Below, piece by piece: positions 12,019 to 19,240 of a stretch of DNA of 19,240 nucleotides. A program made the position numbers and the translations under genes. Location: positions 1-19,240 of the forward strand of contig DCVB01000056.1 in NCBI GenBank assembly GCA_002327965.1. Reading direction: 5' to 3'. The DNA comes from Candidatus Aminicenantes bacterium UBA2199 (GTDB lineage Bacteria; Acidobacteriota; Aminicenantia; UBA2199). A model generated the notes under the pieces. It saw only the letters and a list, made by a program, of their open reading frames with translations, ran no database searches and was not told where the DNA came from. Positions within the stretch are counted from its first letter, which is position 1. Every line of letters begins with the position of its first letter.

Positions 12019-14627
12019 TCGGACAGTTGATTGCTCATTATCGGATTATCGAAAAAATCGGCAGCGGGGGCATGGGCGAGGTCTATCTCGCCGAGGACAG
12101 CAAACTGCACCGACAGGTGGCGTTGAAGTTTCTGCCCAAGCAATTGACCGTGGACAAGGAAGCCCGGGAACGCTTTGAACGCGAAGCGCAAGCCGCCGCC
12201 GCATTGAACCATCCCCACATCGTCACCGTCTACGAGATCGGCGAGCACGAGGGCCAGGTCTTCATCGCCATGGAATATATCGAGGGGCGGACGTTAAAGG
12301 GATTGATCACCGTCAACCGTCAACCGTCCACCGTAAACCAATCCCCTCTCGCCCCTCGCCCCTTGCCCCTCGCCCAGGTCATCGAAATAGCCATCCAGAT
12401 CGCCTCCGGTCTTGCCCACGCCGGCGCCAAGGGCATCGTTCACCGCGACATCAAGCCGCAGAACATCGTGATCGACAGGGACGGCCGGGTGAAGATCCTC
12501 GACTTCGGCCTGGCCAAGCTTCAGGGTGCCAGCCGCCTGACCCAGGAGGCCCTGGCCATGGGCACGGTGCACTACATGTCCCCCGAGCAGGGCATGGGCA
12601 AGGAAGTGGACCAGCGGACCGATATCTGGTCGCTGGGGGTGGTTCTCCATGAAATGCTCAGCGGTGAACTCCCCTTCCATGGCGACTACGACCAGGCGGT
12701 CATCTACGCCATCGTCAACGAGGCGATGGCGCCGCTGCCAGAGGCGGTCCGCAAGGAATGCCCGGCACTGGAAGAAATCATTTGCCGCTGCCTGGCCAAG
12801 AAGCGGCAGGAACGGTTTGTTTCGGCCGCCGAGCTGGCCACCGCCCTGCGGAAATTGGCTGGTGCCAAGGAGGCGACAAAGCCGGAACCAAGCACCCGAA
12901 GCCATTCATCCCGGCGTTCCTTTCTGACTGCAATCTCACTTTTGCTGTTGTCCGGTCTCCTGGGCTTCCTTGCTTTGAGCCCGAAGGCGCGCTTCGCGCT
13001 GGGAAAATCTTTTGGCCTGGCGGGCATTCCCCGTGAGTGGCACATGGCCGTGCTGCCGATTGTCGCCGCTGGCGATGCCGGGGCTCAGGCACTTGGCGAC
13101 GGCTTCACCGCGGTCATCATCGACAAGCTGACCCTGCTGGAAAAGTACCACGAAAACCTCTGGACCATCCCGGCTTCCGAGGTCTTCGCCAACCGCGATA
13201 AGACAGCGCGGAGCCTGCAGCCTCTCTGGGGCTGCAACCTGTTCATTTCCGGCGATTTGCAGGCGGAAAAGAATTCGCTGGCATTGAAGTTGAAATTGGA
13301 GGACGCCACGTCCGGCCGGCGGTTGAGGCAGGTCGAACTCCGGGGGAGCATGGCCAATCTCACCCTCTTTCAGGACGGGCTCCTGCCCAAGCTCCTCCAG
13401 CTCCTGGAACTTTCCGAAGTCCCGGGAGCAAGCCAGTATGTCAACACCGGCGGAACCTCCATGCCCGGGGCTTACATGTTTTATCTCAAGGGACGCAGCT
13501 CGCTGCAGGACGGCAAGGATTCAGCCGCTCTCGAGCGCGGGATCCGCTTCCTGAAAAAATCCCTGCAGCAGGACAACGGGTATATCCTGGCGCGCCTGGC
13601 ATTGGCGGAAAACCTGCGCGCCAAATTCAAGCTGGACAAAAGTCGCGCCTGGCTGCAGGGGGCCATGGAACATCTCAAGCCGACCCTGCAGGCGGCCCGT
13701 GCCTGGGCGCCGGCGAGGCTGGCCTGGGGACTGGTAATGAAGGAGAACGGTCAAGGAGCCGAAGCCATGGCGGCGTTCCAGGAGGTTCTGCGGCTGAATG
13801 AGCGCTGCTACCAGGCCTGCATCGAATCGGCCAAGATCTGTACGTCCACGGGGAGGATCAACGAAGCGGAAGGTTTCTACAGGCGTGCCGTCAGTTTGCG
13901 CCCCGGATATCCTCCCGCCTACCACAATCTGGCTTACTTTTACGACCTGCACGGCCGCCTTGACGAGGCCTTGTTCCAATATGAAAAGCAGGCCGCGGCG
14001 GCGCCGGGAGACTTCAACTGCCTCACCAACATGGGGAACGCGTACCTGTTGAAAGGCGACAAGTTTAGGGCCGCGTGCATGTTCGAACGGTCCATCGCCA
14101 TCCGGCCCAACGTGGCGGCCCAGTCCAACCTGGCCACCCTGAAATTCTATGACGGAGACTACCGGAAGGCCCTGTCCTTGTTCGAGGAGGTAACCGCCAA
14201 GAGCTCGGATTGCCAGTATTGGGGAAACCTGGCCGACACCTATCGCCAGCTGCCCGAAACCAGGGACAAGGCCGAGGCCGCCTACCGCAAAGCCATCGCC
14301 TTCGCCGAACAGGCGCTGGTCGCTGCCCCGGATGACCCGATACTTCTGTCCGTACTGGCGCTGTACTCTGCACATGTCGGTGAGAAGAAAAAGGCGATGC
14401 AAGCGACCGCCCGCGCCCGCGCCATCGCCCCCGCCGACCTGGAAGTCATTCGCATGGCGATCCTCGTCCTCGAAGCCGTTTCCGAGCGCGACCTGGCCCT
14501 GGACGCCCTGCGCGAATACCGGGAACGTCTGGGCGGCATCGCGGAGATCGAAAAGGAACCCGACCTTGCAGCTCTGCGAAGCGCACCGGAATACGCCGAG
14601 ATCGTGCGCGACCAAAGTCAAAAATAA
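12015..14627 (+). CDS. K5: membrane Ser/Thr protein kinase with TPR sensor region
   Basis: 870 residues. Kinase domain about 8-285: GSGGMG 16-21, Lys38, HRD 143-145, DFG 163-165, SPEQ 189-192. The activation loop reads RLTQEALAMGT; the Ser/Thr cluster seen in K1-K4 (ESST or TGST) is replaced by EALA, which suggests different or no autophosphorylation control. Membrane helix about 303-321, then a divergent TolB/FlgO-like domain (MAVLPIVAAGDAGAQALGDG from about 344, to about 450) and many TPR units to the C-terminus (for example PAYHNLAYFYDLHGRLDEAL and LTNMGNAYLLKGDKFRAACM). The start is fixed by the conserved MIG...HYRI N-terminus and overlaps the stop of the upstream remnant. No nearby ribosome site is visible. 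Confidence 0.93.
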   Translation: MIGQLIAHYRIIEKIGSGGMGEVYLAEDSKLHRQVALKFLPKQLTVDKEARERFEREAQAAAALNHPHIVTVYEIGEHEGQVFIAMEYIEGRTLKGLITVNRQPSTVNQSPLAPRPLPLAQVIEIAIQIASGLAHAGAKGIVHRDIKPQNIVIDRDGRVKILDFGLAKLQGASRLTQEALAMGTVHYMSPEQGMGKEVDQRTDIWSLGVVLHEMLSGELPFHGDYDQAVIYAIVNEAMAPLPEAVRKECPALEEIICRCLAKKRQERFVSAAELATALRKLAGAKEATKPEPSTRSHSSRRSFLTAISLLLLSGLLGFLALSPKARFALGKSFGLAGIPREWHMAVLPIVAAGDAGAQALGDGFTAVIIDKLTLLEKYHENLWTIPASEVFANRDKTARSLQPLWGCNLFISGDLQAEKNSLALKLKLEDATSGRRLRQVELRGSMANLTLFQDGLLPKLLQLLELSEVPGASQYVNTGGTSMPGAYMFYLKGRSSLQDGKDSAALERGIRFLKKSLQQDNGYILARLALAENLRAKFKLDKSRAWLQGAMEHLKPTLQAARAWAPARLAWGLVMKENGQGAEAMAAFQEVLRLNERCYQACIESAKICTSTGRINEAEGFYRRAVSLRPGYPPAYHNLAYFYDLHGRLDEALFQYEKQAAAAPGDFNCLTNMGNAYLLKGDKFRAACMFERSIAIRPNVAAQSNLATLKFYDGDYRKALSLFEEVTAKSSDCQYWGNLADTYRQLPETRDKAEAAYRKAIAFAEQALVAAPDDPILLSVLALYSAHVGEKKKAMQATARARAIAPADLEVIRMAILVLEAVSERDLALDALREYRERLGGIAEIEKEPDLAALRSAPEYAEIVRDQSQK
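12310..12375. repeat. CCGTCMA heptamers plus C-rich tract in K5 kinase loop
   Basis: Four 7-base units (CCGTCAA twice, CCGTCCA, CCGTAAA) at 12310-12337 resemble those of K2. They are followed by a C-rich tract (about 12343-12375) like that of K3. K5 thus joins the two kinds of repeat in one 17-residue loop. Confidence 0.75.
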
Positions 14628-14632
14628 ACCAA

Positions 14633-14654
14633 GCCGCCCGGAGGACCCGGCGGC
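14633..14654 (+). other. GC-rich hairpin between K5 and the small downstream gene
   Basis: GCCG-C-CCGG, a five-base loop, then CCGG-CGGC gives an eight-pair stem with one bulged C, six bases after the K5 stop. No T tract follows, so it is not a standard terminator. It could protect or end an mRNA segment. Confidence 0.4.
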
Positions 14655-14672
14655 GAAAAGAGAGGAGAAACG

Positions 14673-14993
14673 ATGGAAAAAGGAAAAGCGAGAGATCGCA
14701 TGATCGAGATGACCACCAATGGGGAAAGGATCAAGCTGGGCGAGAGCTACGCCATCGCCGCCTATGAGGGATCCAAGATAACATGGAAATGGCAGGCGGG
14801 GGATTATCCGTTTTCGATCCAGTTCGGGCCCAAGGCGCCGCTCCTGCCGGCAAAGGACAAAGCCGTTTCAATTTACATCGATGAAGTTGCCGCCGAGCCA
14901 TTCCTTCCGGTCAAGTACACGATCGCCGCTTTTGTAGACGGCAAAGTCCTGATCCTGGATCCCGTGCTTGTCCGCATTCCTCCCAGCGATTGA
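14673..14993 (+). CDS. Small beta-rich protein of unknown function
   Basis: A 106-residue protein that I do not recognise. It has no signal peptide or membrane helix. After a charged N-terminus (MEKGKARDR) it is predicted from sequence to be mostly beta strands with alternating hydrophobics and aromatics (GSKITWKWQAGDYPFSIQFG, VKYTIAAFVDGKVLILDP), suggesting a small sandwich or barrel domain. An AGGAG site lies eight bases before the ATG, better placed than for any kinase in the array; a second in-frame ATG at 14700 has no such site. It lies 45 bases after K5 on the same strand and ends the operon, so it could be a substrate, adaptor or independent gene. Nothing in the sequence decides this. 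Confidence 0.75.
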   Translation: MEKGKARDRMIEMTTNGERIKLGESYAIAAYEGSKITWKWQAGDYPFSIQFGPKAPLLPAKDKAVSIYIDEVAAEPFLPVKYTIAAFVDGKVLILDPVLVRIPPSD

Positions 14994-15056
14994 GCGTAGA
15001 ATTGGCGGATCATCCAAGTTCGCTCAAAACCGGACGCTGAAAATCGTCTATTGAAA

Positions 15057-15776
15057 TCACTCGCCGGCGAGAATGCGCTCCATCTCCGGCGTGTAGACGC
15101 CCTTGTCCCTGAACAGGACCAGCGGCCGCTCGCGCAAACAGCGGCCGTCGGTTTTTCCCAGCCGCATCAGCAATCGGTCGGGCTTCGAGTCGGCGAAGGG
15201 CTGGACCGGACGGTAGGTGGCGGCGTACAGTCCGCAGGCGGCGGCGGTTTCCAGCAATTCTTCCCGCCGGGAGAAAGGGAACACCAGGTACATCCTACCG
15301 CGCAGTGCCAGGCAGGCGGCGCAGCCGCGCAGCAGTCCGGGAAGGTCGAGCGTGATCTCGAAGCGGGCCAGGCGGATCGACGGGTCGGGGCTGACATGCC
15401 CCTGGCCGGCCTTGAAGAAGGGCGGGTTGCAGAAGATGGTCTGTACGTTGGCGATGCCGGCATGGATGCGGGTGAAGTCCCCGCGCACGACATGGAAGCG
15501 GGCGGCCATGCCGTTGGCCGCGGCGTTATCCACGGCCAGGCGGTACAGGGATTCCTGGATCTCGATGCCGGTAACGGTCGGGAATTTTTTCAGTTTCAGG
15601 GCCAGGAGCGAGATCACTCCCACGCCGCAGCCGACCTCCAGGGCCGGCCGCGTGGAGCGAGGCAGGTAGGCGGCCAGGATCGGCGAGTCGACGGCGAAGC
15701 GGTAGCCTTTCTTCGGCTGGCGGATGGTGACCTTGCCGTGATAGAAGCTGTCGGTGGTGGTCAGGAGATCAGACAT
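15057..15776 (-). CDS. trmN6: tRNA1(Val) A37 N6-methyltransferase family (TrmN6-like)
   Basis: 239 residues from ATG 15776. A TTG five codons upstream lies in repeat DNA and was not chosen. It is a class I SAM-dependent methyltransferase: motif I is EVGCGVG (47-53), and motif IV is NPPF (117-120), the signature of enzymes that methylate the exocyclic amine of adenine or similar. The early GYRFAVDSPILAAYL segment (24-38) is typical of the TrmN6/YfiC group (COG4123), which modifies A37 of tRNA(Val). The family call is good; the exact tRNA target is by homology only. It is encoded against the kinase operon, with the two ends converging over a 63-base gap that shows no clear terminator. No Shine-Dalgarno sequence is visible. 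Confidence 0.85.
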   Translation of the reverse strand: MSDLLTTTDSFYHGKVTIRQPKKGYRFAVDSPILAAYLPRSTRPALEVGCGVGVISLLALKLKKFPTVTGIEIQESLYRLAVDNAAANGMAARFHVVRGDFTRIHAGIANVQTIFCNPPFFKAGQGHVSPDPSIRLARFEITLDLPGLLRGCAACLALRGRMYLVFPFSRREELLETAAACGLYAATYRPVQPFADSKPDRLLMRLGKTDGRCLRERPLVLFRDKGVYTPEMERILAGE

Positions 15777-15926
15777 TGTTGAAGGGTTCAAGGGTTAAAG
15801 AGTTGAAGAGTTGAAGAGTTAAAGAATAGATGGTTAGATGAGTTAATGGGGAACCGCAAAGGGTTCGAACGACTGCGCTTCTCTTCTCCACCTCTTAACC
15901 CATCTACCCATCAACCCTTTTACCCA
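15777..15926. repeat. Imperfect inverted array of about 8-bp repeats between trmN6 and cinA
   Basis: The left arm (about 15779-15850) is made of units such as AGTTGAAG, AGTTAAAG and GGTTCAAG. The right arm (about 15878-15926) holds the complementary style (CTTAACCC, ATCTACCC, ATCAACCC). The arms are roughly complementary and fill the whole gap. No gene or clear promoter was seen in it. Confidence 0.6.
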
Positions 15927-17177
15927 TTAACATTTCGCTGGCAACTGGTTCAGATATTCACGCACCATGTTCAGGGCGTAATGGGCGCTGCGCAGCTTGA
16001 TCATTTCGCGGCTGCCGCTGAAGATCTGCCGCAGGCCCTGCTCGCTGTCCGCGGAGCTGAGGTGCATGTGGACCAGCCCCACCGGCTTCTTGGGGTTTCC
16101 GCCTTCCGGGCCGGCGATGCCGGTTACGGCCAGGCCGATGGCGGCGCCGGTCAGCCGGCGCGTCCCGGCGGCCATCTCGGCCGCCGTCGCCTCGGAAACG
16201 GCGCCATGGCGCTTCAGCGTCTCCTCGCGCACGCCCAGCACTCCGGCTTTCACGCTGTTGGCATAGGCGATGACTCCGCCCAGGAAGACCTCCGAACTGC
16301 CGGGAACCGAGGTGACCAGGTTGCCGAGCCCGCCGCCGGTGCAGCTCTCGGCGACGGCCAGGGTGAGTTTCCGTTCTATGAGCATGGCGACGACCACCTC
16401 GGGCAGGGTGACATCCGCCTCGGCGAAGATGAAATCCTTCAGGCGCTCGCGCACTTTTTCGGCCAGCTCGTCGGTCAGGCGCCGCGCCTCCTCGTCGGAG
16501 TTCTTGGAGCGACCCAGGAAGTGGAATTCGATCATCCCCGGCGAGGCCAGGACGGTGGTGACCGGGTTGCGGTACCTGCGGTAGACGTCGGCGCAGCGCG
16601 AATCGGCCTCCGATTCACTGATGCCGGTCAGCTTGAAGGCGCGTGAATAGATGTGGTAGTTGGCCGCCGGGGCGATGAGCTTCTCGAAGGCGGCCTCGAA
16701 CATCGGCAGCAGCTCGTTGGGCGGCCCGGGCAGCAGCAGCACCTTGCAGCCGCCGGCATCGCAGAATTGCCCAGGGGCGGTCCCCACCCGGTTGGGCAGC
16801 AGCTCGGCGCCCTCGATGACGAAGGCCTGGCGGGCGTTGATCTCGGGCATGGCCATGCCGCGGCAGCGGAAGCGCTCCTTCAGCTCAACGACGATCTCCT
16901 CGCGGAAGACCAGTTCCCTTTTCAGCGCCGTCGCCACCGCCTCGCGGGTGATGTCGTCCTCGGTGGGGCCCAGGCCGCCGCTGAGCACGACCAGCTGGGC
17001 TCGCTGGCACGCCTTCTTGACGATCCAGGACAGGTTGTCCATGTGGTCGCCCACCGCCACCTTCATGTCCGTCAGGATGCCCTTCTCGCGCAGGCGCCGG
17101 GCCACGTAAATGGAATTGGTGTCGACGCGGTCGAGGTCGAGCAGCTCGCTGCCGACGGCGATGAAAATGGCGCGCAT
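15927..17177 (-). CDS. cinA: CinA-family protein (nicotinamide-nucleotide amidase / competence-damage protein)
   Basis: 416 residues, the normal full length. The N-terminal MoaB-like domain (about 1-170) has GSELLDLDRVDTNS (9-22), LSGGLGPTEDDITREA (65-80) and LLLPGPPNELLPMF (147-160). A middle linker domain precedes the C-terminal amidase domain (about 258-410), with ESCTGG and likely catalytic Ser278, and TGIAGPEGG (352-360). The family deamidates nicotinamide mononucleotide in NAD recycling, and the N-terminal domain of some members hydrolyses ADP-ribose. All expected motifs are intact. The start is ATG 17177, with a GGGGGT ribosome site just upstream. It is flanked on both sides by repeat-filled gaps, so it may be transcribed alone. 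Confidence 0.95.
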   Translation of the reverse strand: MRAIFIAVGSELLDLDRVDTNSIYVARRLREKGILTDMKVAVGDHMDNLSWIVKKACQRAQLVVLSGGLGPTEDDITREAVATALKRELVFREEIVVELKERFRCRGMAMPEINARQAFVIEGAELLPNRVGTAPGQFCDAGGCKVLLLPGPPNELLPMFEAAFEKLIAPAANYHIYSRAFKLTGISESEADSRCADVYRRYRNPVTTVLASPGMIEFHFLGRSKNSDEEARRLTDELAEKVRERLKDFIFAEADVTLPEVVVAMLIERKLTLAVAESCTGGGLGNLVTSVPGSSEVFLGGVIAYANSVKAGVLGVREETLKRHGAVSEATAAEMAAGTRRLTGAAIGLAVTGIAGPEGGNPKKPVGLVHMHLSSADSEQGLRQIFSGSREMIKLRSAHYALNMVREYLNQLPAKC

Positions 17178-17534
17178 GAAATTACCCCCGGAGCGTTATA
17201 AAGGAAATCCACCAAACTGTCAATGAATTCCAAATCACAAATTCCAAATAAGCACCAATGATCCAATCACCAAAACGAAGTGAAACGGCAATGGCACAAT
17301 GACTCAAGCTCATCCCCTAGCCCAAGCTATGCTGGGCGGACTGCCAGCAGGTCTTGTAAATTCAACTCATCCTCTCTTTGGGAAGAGAGGGGGCAGGGGG
17401 TGAGTTGCAGGCCGAAGGTGCATTGGAAGGGCCTTCGTTTTGGACAAAGTCCCCGCTAAGGGGATTGGAATTTGGAACTTGGCGCGCAGCGTGTTTGTGA
17501 TTTGATGCTTGGGATTTGGAGTTAAATTAAAAAA
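17178..17534. repeat. Gene-free spacer filled with inverted low-complexity repeats
   Basis: Between cinA and porB. The left arm (17225-17270) has AATTCCAAATCACAAATTCC-style units; the right arm (17462-17523) has the opposite sense (ATTGGAATTTGG, TTTGTGATTTG). Between them lie a hairpin of CCTCTCTT with AAGAGAGG (17371-17390) inside AACTCA/TGAGTT (17364-17406), and a short CCCC/GGGG hairpin (17450-17464). No coding frame was supported. Confidence 0.55.
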
Positions 17535-17563
17535 GTAAGGGCGGGTCTGAGACCCGCCCCTAC
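17529..17563 (-). terminator. Intrinsic terminator-like palindrome downstream of porB
   Basis: Read on the minus strand, a GTA-GGGCGGGTC type palindrome (17535-17563, nine-pair core stem plus GTA/TAC ends, loop of three) is followed by six T and AATTT. It lies about 17 bases after the porB stop. Its GGGC...GCCCCTAC pattern is that of the units found inside K1 and K3. Confidence 0.7.
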
Positions 17564-17579
17564 ATTCGATTGCGAACAA

Positions 17580-18458
17580 TCAGCAGCCTTGGAATCTCTT
17601 CTCCAGTTCGGCGTAGCGCGCATCGACGATCTTCTGGATCTCGGCCACGTCGTCCTCTTTCAGGTGCTTGAAGCGCCCCTGCAGCTTGAGGTACTCCAGG
17701 ACCGGCTTGCGGTTGGGCGTCTTCATGGTCTGCGCGTACTTGCCCGCTTCCACCTCGTAGACCGGGAAGATGCCGGTCTGCACCGCCAGCCGCGCCAGCT
17801 TCACCGTGTCCTCGGGCCGGGCCTTCCAGCCCGGGGGGCAGGGCGAGATGATGTGGATGAACTTGAAGCCGCGGATGTCCTTGGCCTTGATCAGCTTCTT
17901 GTACAGGTCCTCGGGGTAGGCCACCGAAGCGGTCGCCTGGTAGGGCGGCTTGTGGGCGGCCACGATGTCGTCGATGCTCTTTTTCACTTCCTTCTTGAAG
18001 TGCTTGACCGGCGTGGTCGTGGTCCAGGCGCCGTAGGGCGTGGCGCCGCTGCGCTGGATGCCGGTGTTCATGTAGGCCTCGTTGTCGTAGCAGAAATAGA
18101 AGATGTCGTCGTTGCGCTCGGCGGCGCCCGAAAGGGCCTGCAGCCCGATATCGAACGTGCCGCCGTCGCCGGCCCAGCCGCAGATGGTGGTCTTGTCCTT
18201 GCCCAGGGCGCTCATGGCCGCCTTGATGCCCGCCGCGGTGGCCGCCGTGGCCTCGAAGGCCATGTGCAGCAGCGGCACCTCCAGGCAGGAATAAGGGAAC
18301 GGGCCGTCGATCACCGTCCAGCAGCAGGCGGGGAAGGTGAACATCGTGTCCCGGCCGAGGGCCTTCAGGGTGGTGCGCATGGCGATGCCGGCGCCGCAGC
18401 CCTGGCAGGCCAGGTGGCCCGGGCTCATCAGTTCTTCAAGGGGTAACGTCGGTTTCAT
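17580..18458 (-). CDS. porB: Pyruvate:ferredoxin oxidoreductase, beta subunit
   Basis: 292 residues, the usual size for PorB. It carries the thiamine diphosphate site GDGG (98-101) with DNEAYMNTG (125-133), and the cysteines expected to hold a [4Fe-4S] cluster: CQGC (19-22), Cys45 or Cys46, and Cys207 in SPCPPGW. With PorA it oxidises pyruvate and CoA to acetyl-CoA and CO2, passing electrons to ferredoxin in the cytoplasm. Other 2-oxoacids cannot be excluded from sequence alone, but the match is closest to pyruvate enzymes. Its ATG overlaps the porA stop by four bases (ATGA), so the two subunits are coupled. A terminator-like hairpin follows, which suggests that porB ends the por operon. Confidence 0.93.
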   Translation of the reverse strand: MKPTLPLEELMSPGHLACQGCGAGIAMRTTLKALGRDTMFTFPACCWTVIDGPFPYSCLEVPLLHMAFEATAATAAGIKAAMSALGKDKTTICGWAGDGGTFDIGLQALSGAAERNDDIFYFCYDNEAYMNTGIQRSGATPYGAWTTTTPVKHFKKEVKKSIDDIVAAHKPPYQATASVAYPEDLYKKLIKAKDIRGFKFIHIISPCPPGWKARPEDTVKLARLAVQTGIFPVYEVEAGKYAQTMKTPNRKPVLEYLKLQGRFKHLKEDDVAEIQKIVDARYAELEKRFQGC

Positions 18459-19240
18459 CTTTTCACCTCCACCCAGTACAGTTCCTGGTCCGGTTTCTTC
18501 ATCTTTTTCACCTGGTTCACGATATCGATGTAGGTCTCCGGGAAGATGTCGCGGCCGCCCAGGCCGGCGATGAAGTTGAACACCGGCACCTTGGAGTGGC
18601 CGTAGAGGGCCGACTTCACCTCCTGGGCCCAGATGCCATGGTAGCCATAGGATATGTTGCGGTCGACGATGACCACTTTCTTGGCGTTCTTCAGGTGCTC
18701 GCGGACGTCGGCGAAGGGGAAGGGGCGCAGCAGGCGCATGCGCAGGTTGCCCACCTTCTTGCCCTTCTTGCGCATCTGGTCGACGGCGAAGCGCGCCGTC
18801 GAGGCGGCCGTGCCCGACGTGACCAGCACGATGTCGGCATCGTCCACCATGTAGGGTTCCACCGGGTCATAGCGGCGGCCGAAGACTTTTTCGAACTCGA
18901 CGGCCTCCTTCTTGATCTCCACCAGCGCCTGGTCCATGGCCTCGTGCATCTTGACGCGGAACTCCATGTACCAGTCGGGGGTGGTCAGGCCGCCGTAGGT
19001 ATGGGGGTCGTTGACGTCGAGCTTGTACTTGTAGTCGAAGGGCGGCAGATATTTGTCCACCAGCGCCTGGTCGGGCAGGTCGACGATCTCGTAGGTATGG
19101 GAGAGCGAGAAGGCGTCAAGGACGATCATCATGGGCATCAGGACCTTCTCGGCCACCTTGTAGGCCAGAATCACGTTGTCGAGGACCTCCTGGTTGGACT
19201 GGCAGTAGATCTGCATCCAGCCGGTGTCGCGCTGCGACAG
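18455..19240 (-). CDS. porA: Pyruvate:ferredoxin oxidoreductase, alpha subunit, C-terminal part
   Basis: The last 261 codons; the frame is open at the right edge and the gene begins outside the window. The first visible residues, SQRDTGWMQIYCQSNQEV, are the conserved PorA segment near the pyruvate pocket. A linker follows, then the C-terminal transketolase-like domain (DADIVLVTSGTAASTARFAV, LRPFPFADVREHLKNAKKVV, DRNISYGYHGIWAQEV, FIAGLGGRDIFPE). It works with PorB in pyruvate oxidation. Gamma and delta (ferredoxin-type) subunits are likely upstream, beyond the edge, but cannot be seen. Confidence 0.92.
   Translation of the reverse strand: MSQRDTGWMQIYCQSNQEVLDNVILAYKVAEKVLMPMMIVLDAFSLSHTYEIVDLPDQALVDKYLPPFDYKYKLDVNDPHTYGGLTTPDWYMEFRVKMHEAMDQALVEIKKEAVEFEKVFGRRYDPVEPYMVDDADIVLVTSGTAASTARFAVDQMRKKGKKVGNLRMRLLRPFPFADVREHLKNAKKVVIVDRNISYGYHGIWAQEVKSALYGHSKVPVFNFIAGLGGRDIFPETYIDIVNQVKKMKKPDQELYWVEVKR

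Noticed and set aside
13521..14621. 366-codon minus-strand open frame opposite the TPR part of K5
   Set aside because: Low-complexity translation rich in Gly, Gln and Val, with no motif; it is the shadow of a real gene in GC-rich DNA.
14994..15056. Bidirectional terminator between the kinase operon and trmN6
   Set aside because: Only a five-base AGCGT/ACGCT match with a loop of nearly 40 bases was found, which is too weak to call.
15051..15782. 243-codon plus-strand open frame opposite trmN6
   Set aside because: The minus strand encodes a methyltransferase with clear motifs; this one is a shadow.
15777..15791. TTG 15791 as the start of the methyltransferase
   Set aside because: It lies in the repeat array and has no ribosome site; ATG 15776 gives a normal family N-terminus.
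17412..17441. CGAAGG/CCTTCG hairpin with TTTT as a plus-strand terminator
   Set aside because: No plus-strand gene precedes it within 2 kb and the loop is long; it is probably part of the repeat spacer.
17589..18446. 285-codon plus-strand open frame opposite porB
   Set aside because: porB has full family motifs on the other strand; this frame is repetitive in Val, Leu, Gly and His and has no family features.

Overview
This 19.2 kb window is GC-rich and densely coded. It reads like a chromosome piece from an anaerobe of the Acidobacteriota/Aminicenantes type. That placement is an inference: it rests on several PknB-type kinases fused to TolB/FlgO-like and TPR domains, on pyruvate:ferredoxin oxidoreductase genes, and on short inverted low-complexity repeats between genes. 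No rRNA, tRNA, CRISPR array or complete transposon was seen.

The left 15 kb is one run of + strand genes: the end of a SpoIIE/RsbU-type phosphatase, a MurG-like glycosyltransferase, five consecutive Ser/Thr protein kinases (called K1 to K5 here), and a small beta-rich protein of unknown function. Most junctions overlap by 1 or 4 bases (ATGA, TAATG, GTGA), so the run looks like one translationally coupled operon. The kinases share a nearly constant N-terminal catalytic module, with stretches identical at DNA level between neighbours, but carry different C-terminal parts. K1, K4 and K5 have a membrane helix, a TolB/FlgO-like domain and TPRs. K2 has the TolB-like domain and TPRs but no membrane helix. 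K3 has a membrane helix, a PEGA-like segment, a SUMF1 domain and an alpha/beta hydrolase.

Two things stand out. First, all five kinases carry a variable loop after the hinge (between helices alphaD and alphaE) built from repeat DNA read in frame: GTAGGGGC-ended palindromes in K1 and K3, CCGTCMA heptamers in K2, K4 and K5, and a C-rich heptad-like tract in K1, K2, K3 and K5. A palindrome of the same family lies between genes downstream of porB, where it looks like a terminator. Second, the K3/K4 and K4/K5 junctions each hold a 5' kinase remnant that stops at the same codon, 19, inside the glycine-rich loop. Both remnants remain linked, by overlap or a 4-base gap, to the genes on either side. 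Together these suggest an array that grows and reshuffles by recombination in the kinase module.

The right 4 kb is on the minus strand and holds ordinary housekeeping genes: a TrmN6-type methyltransferase, cinA, porB and the 3' part of porA. The gaps between trmN6, cinA and porB are filled with inverted low-complexity repeats.
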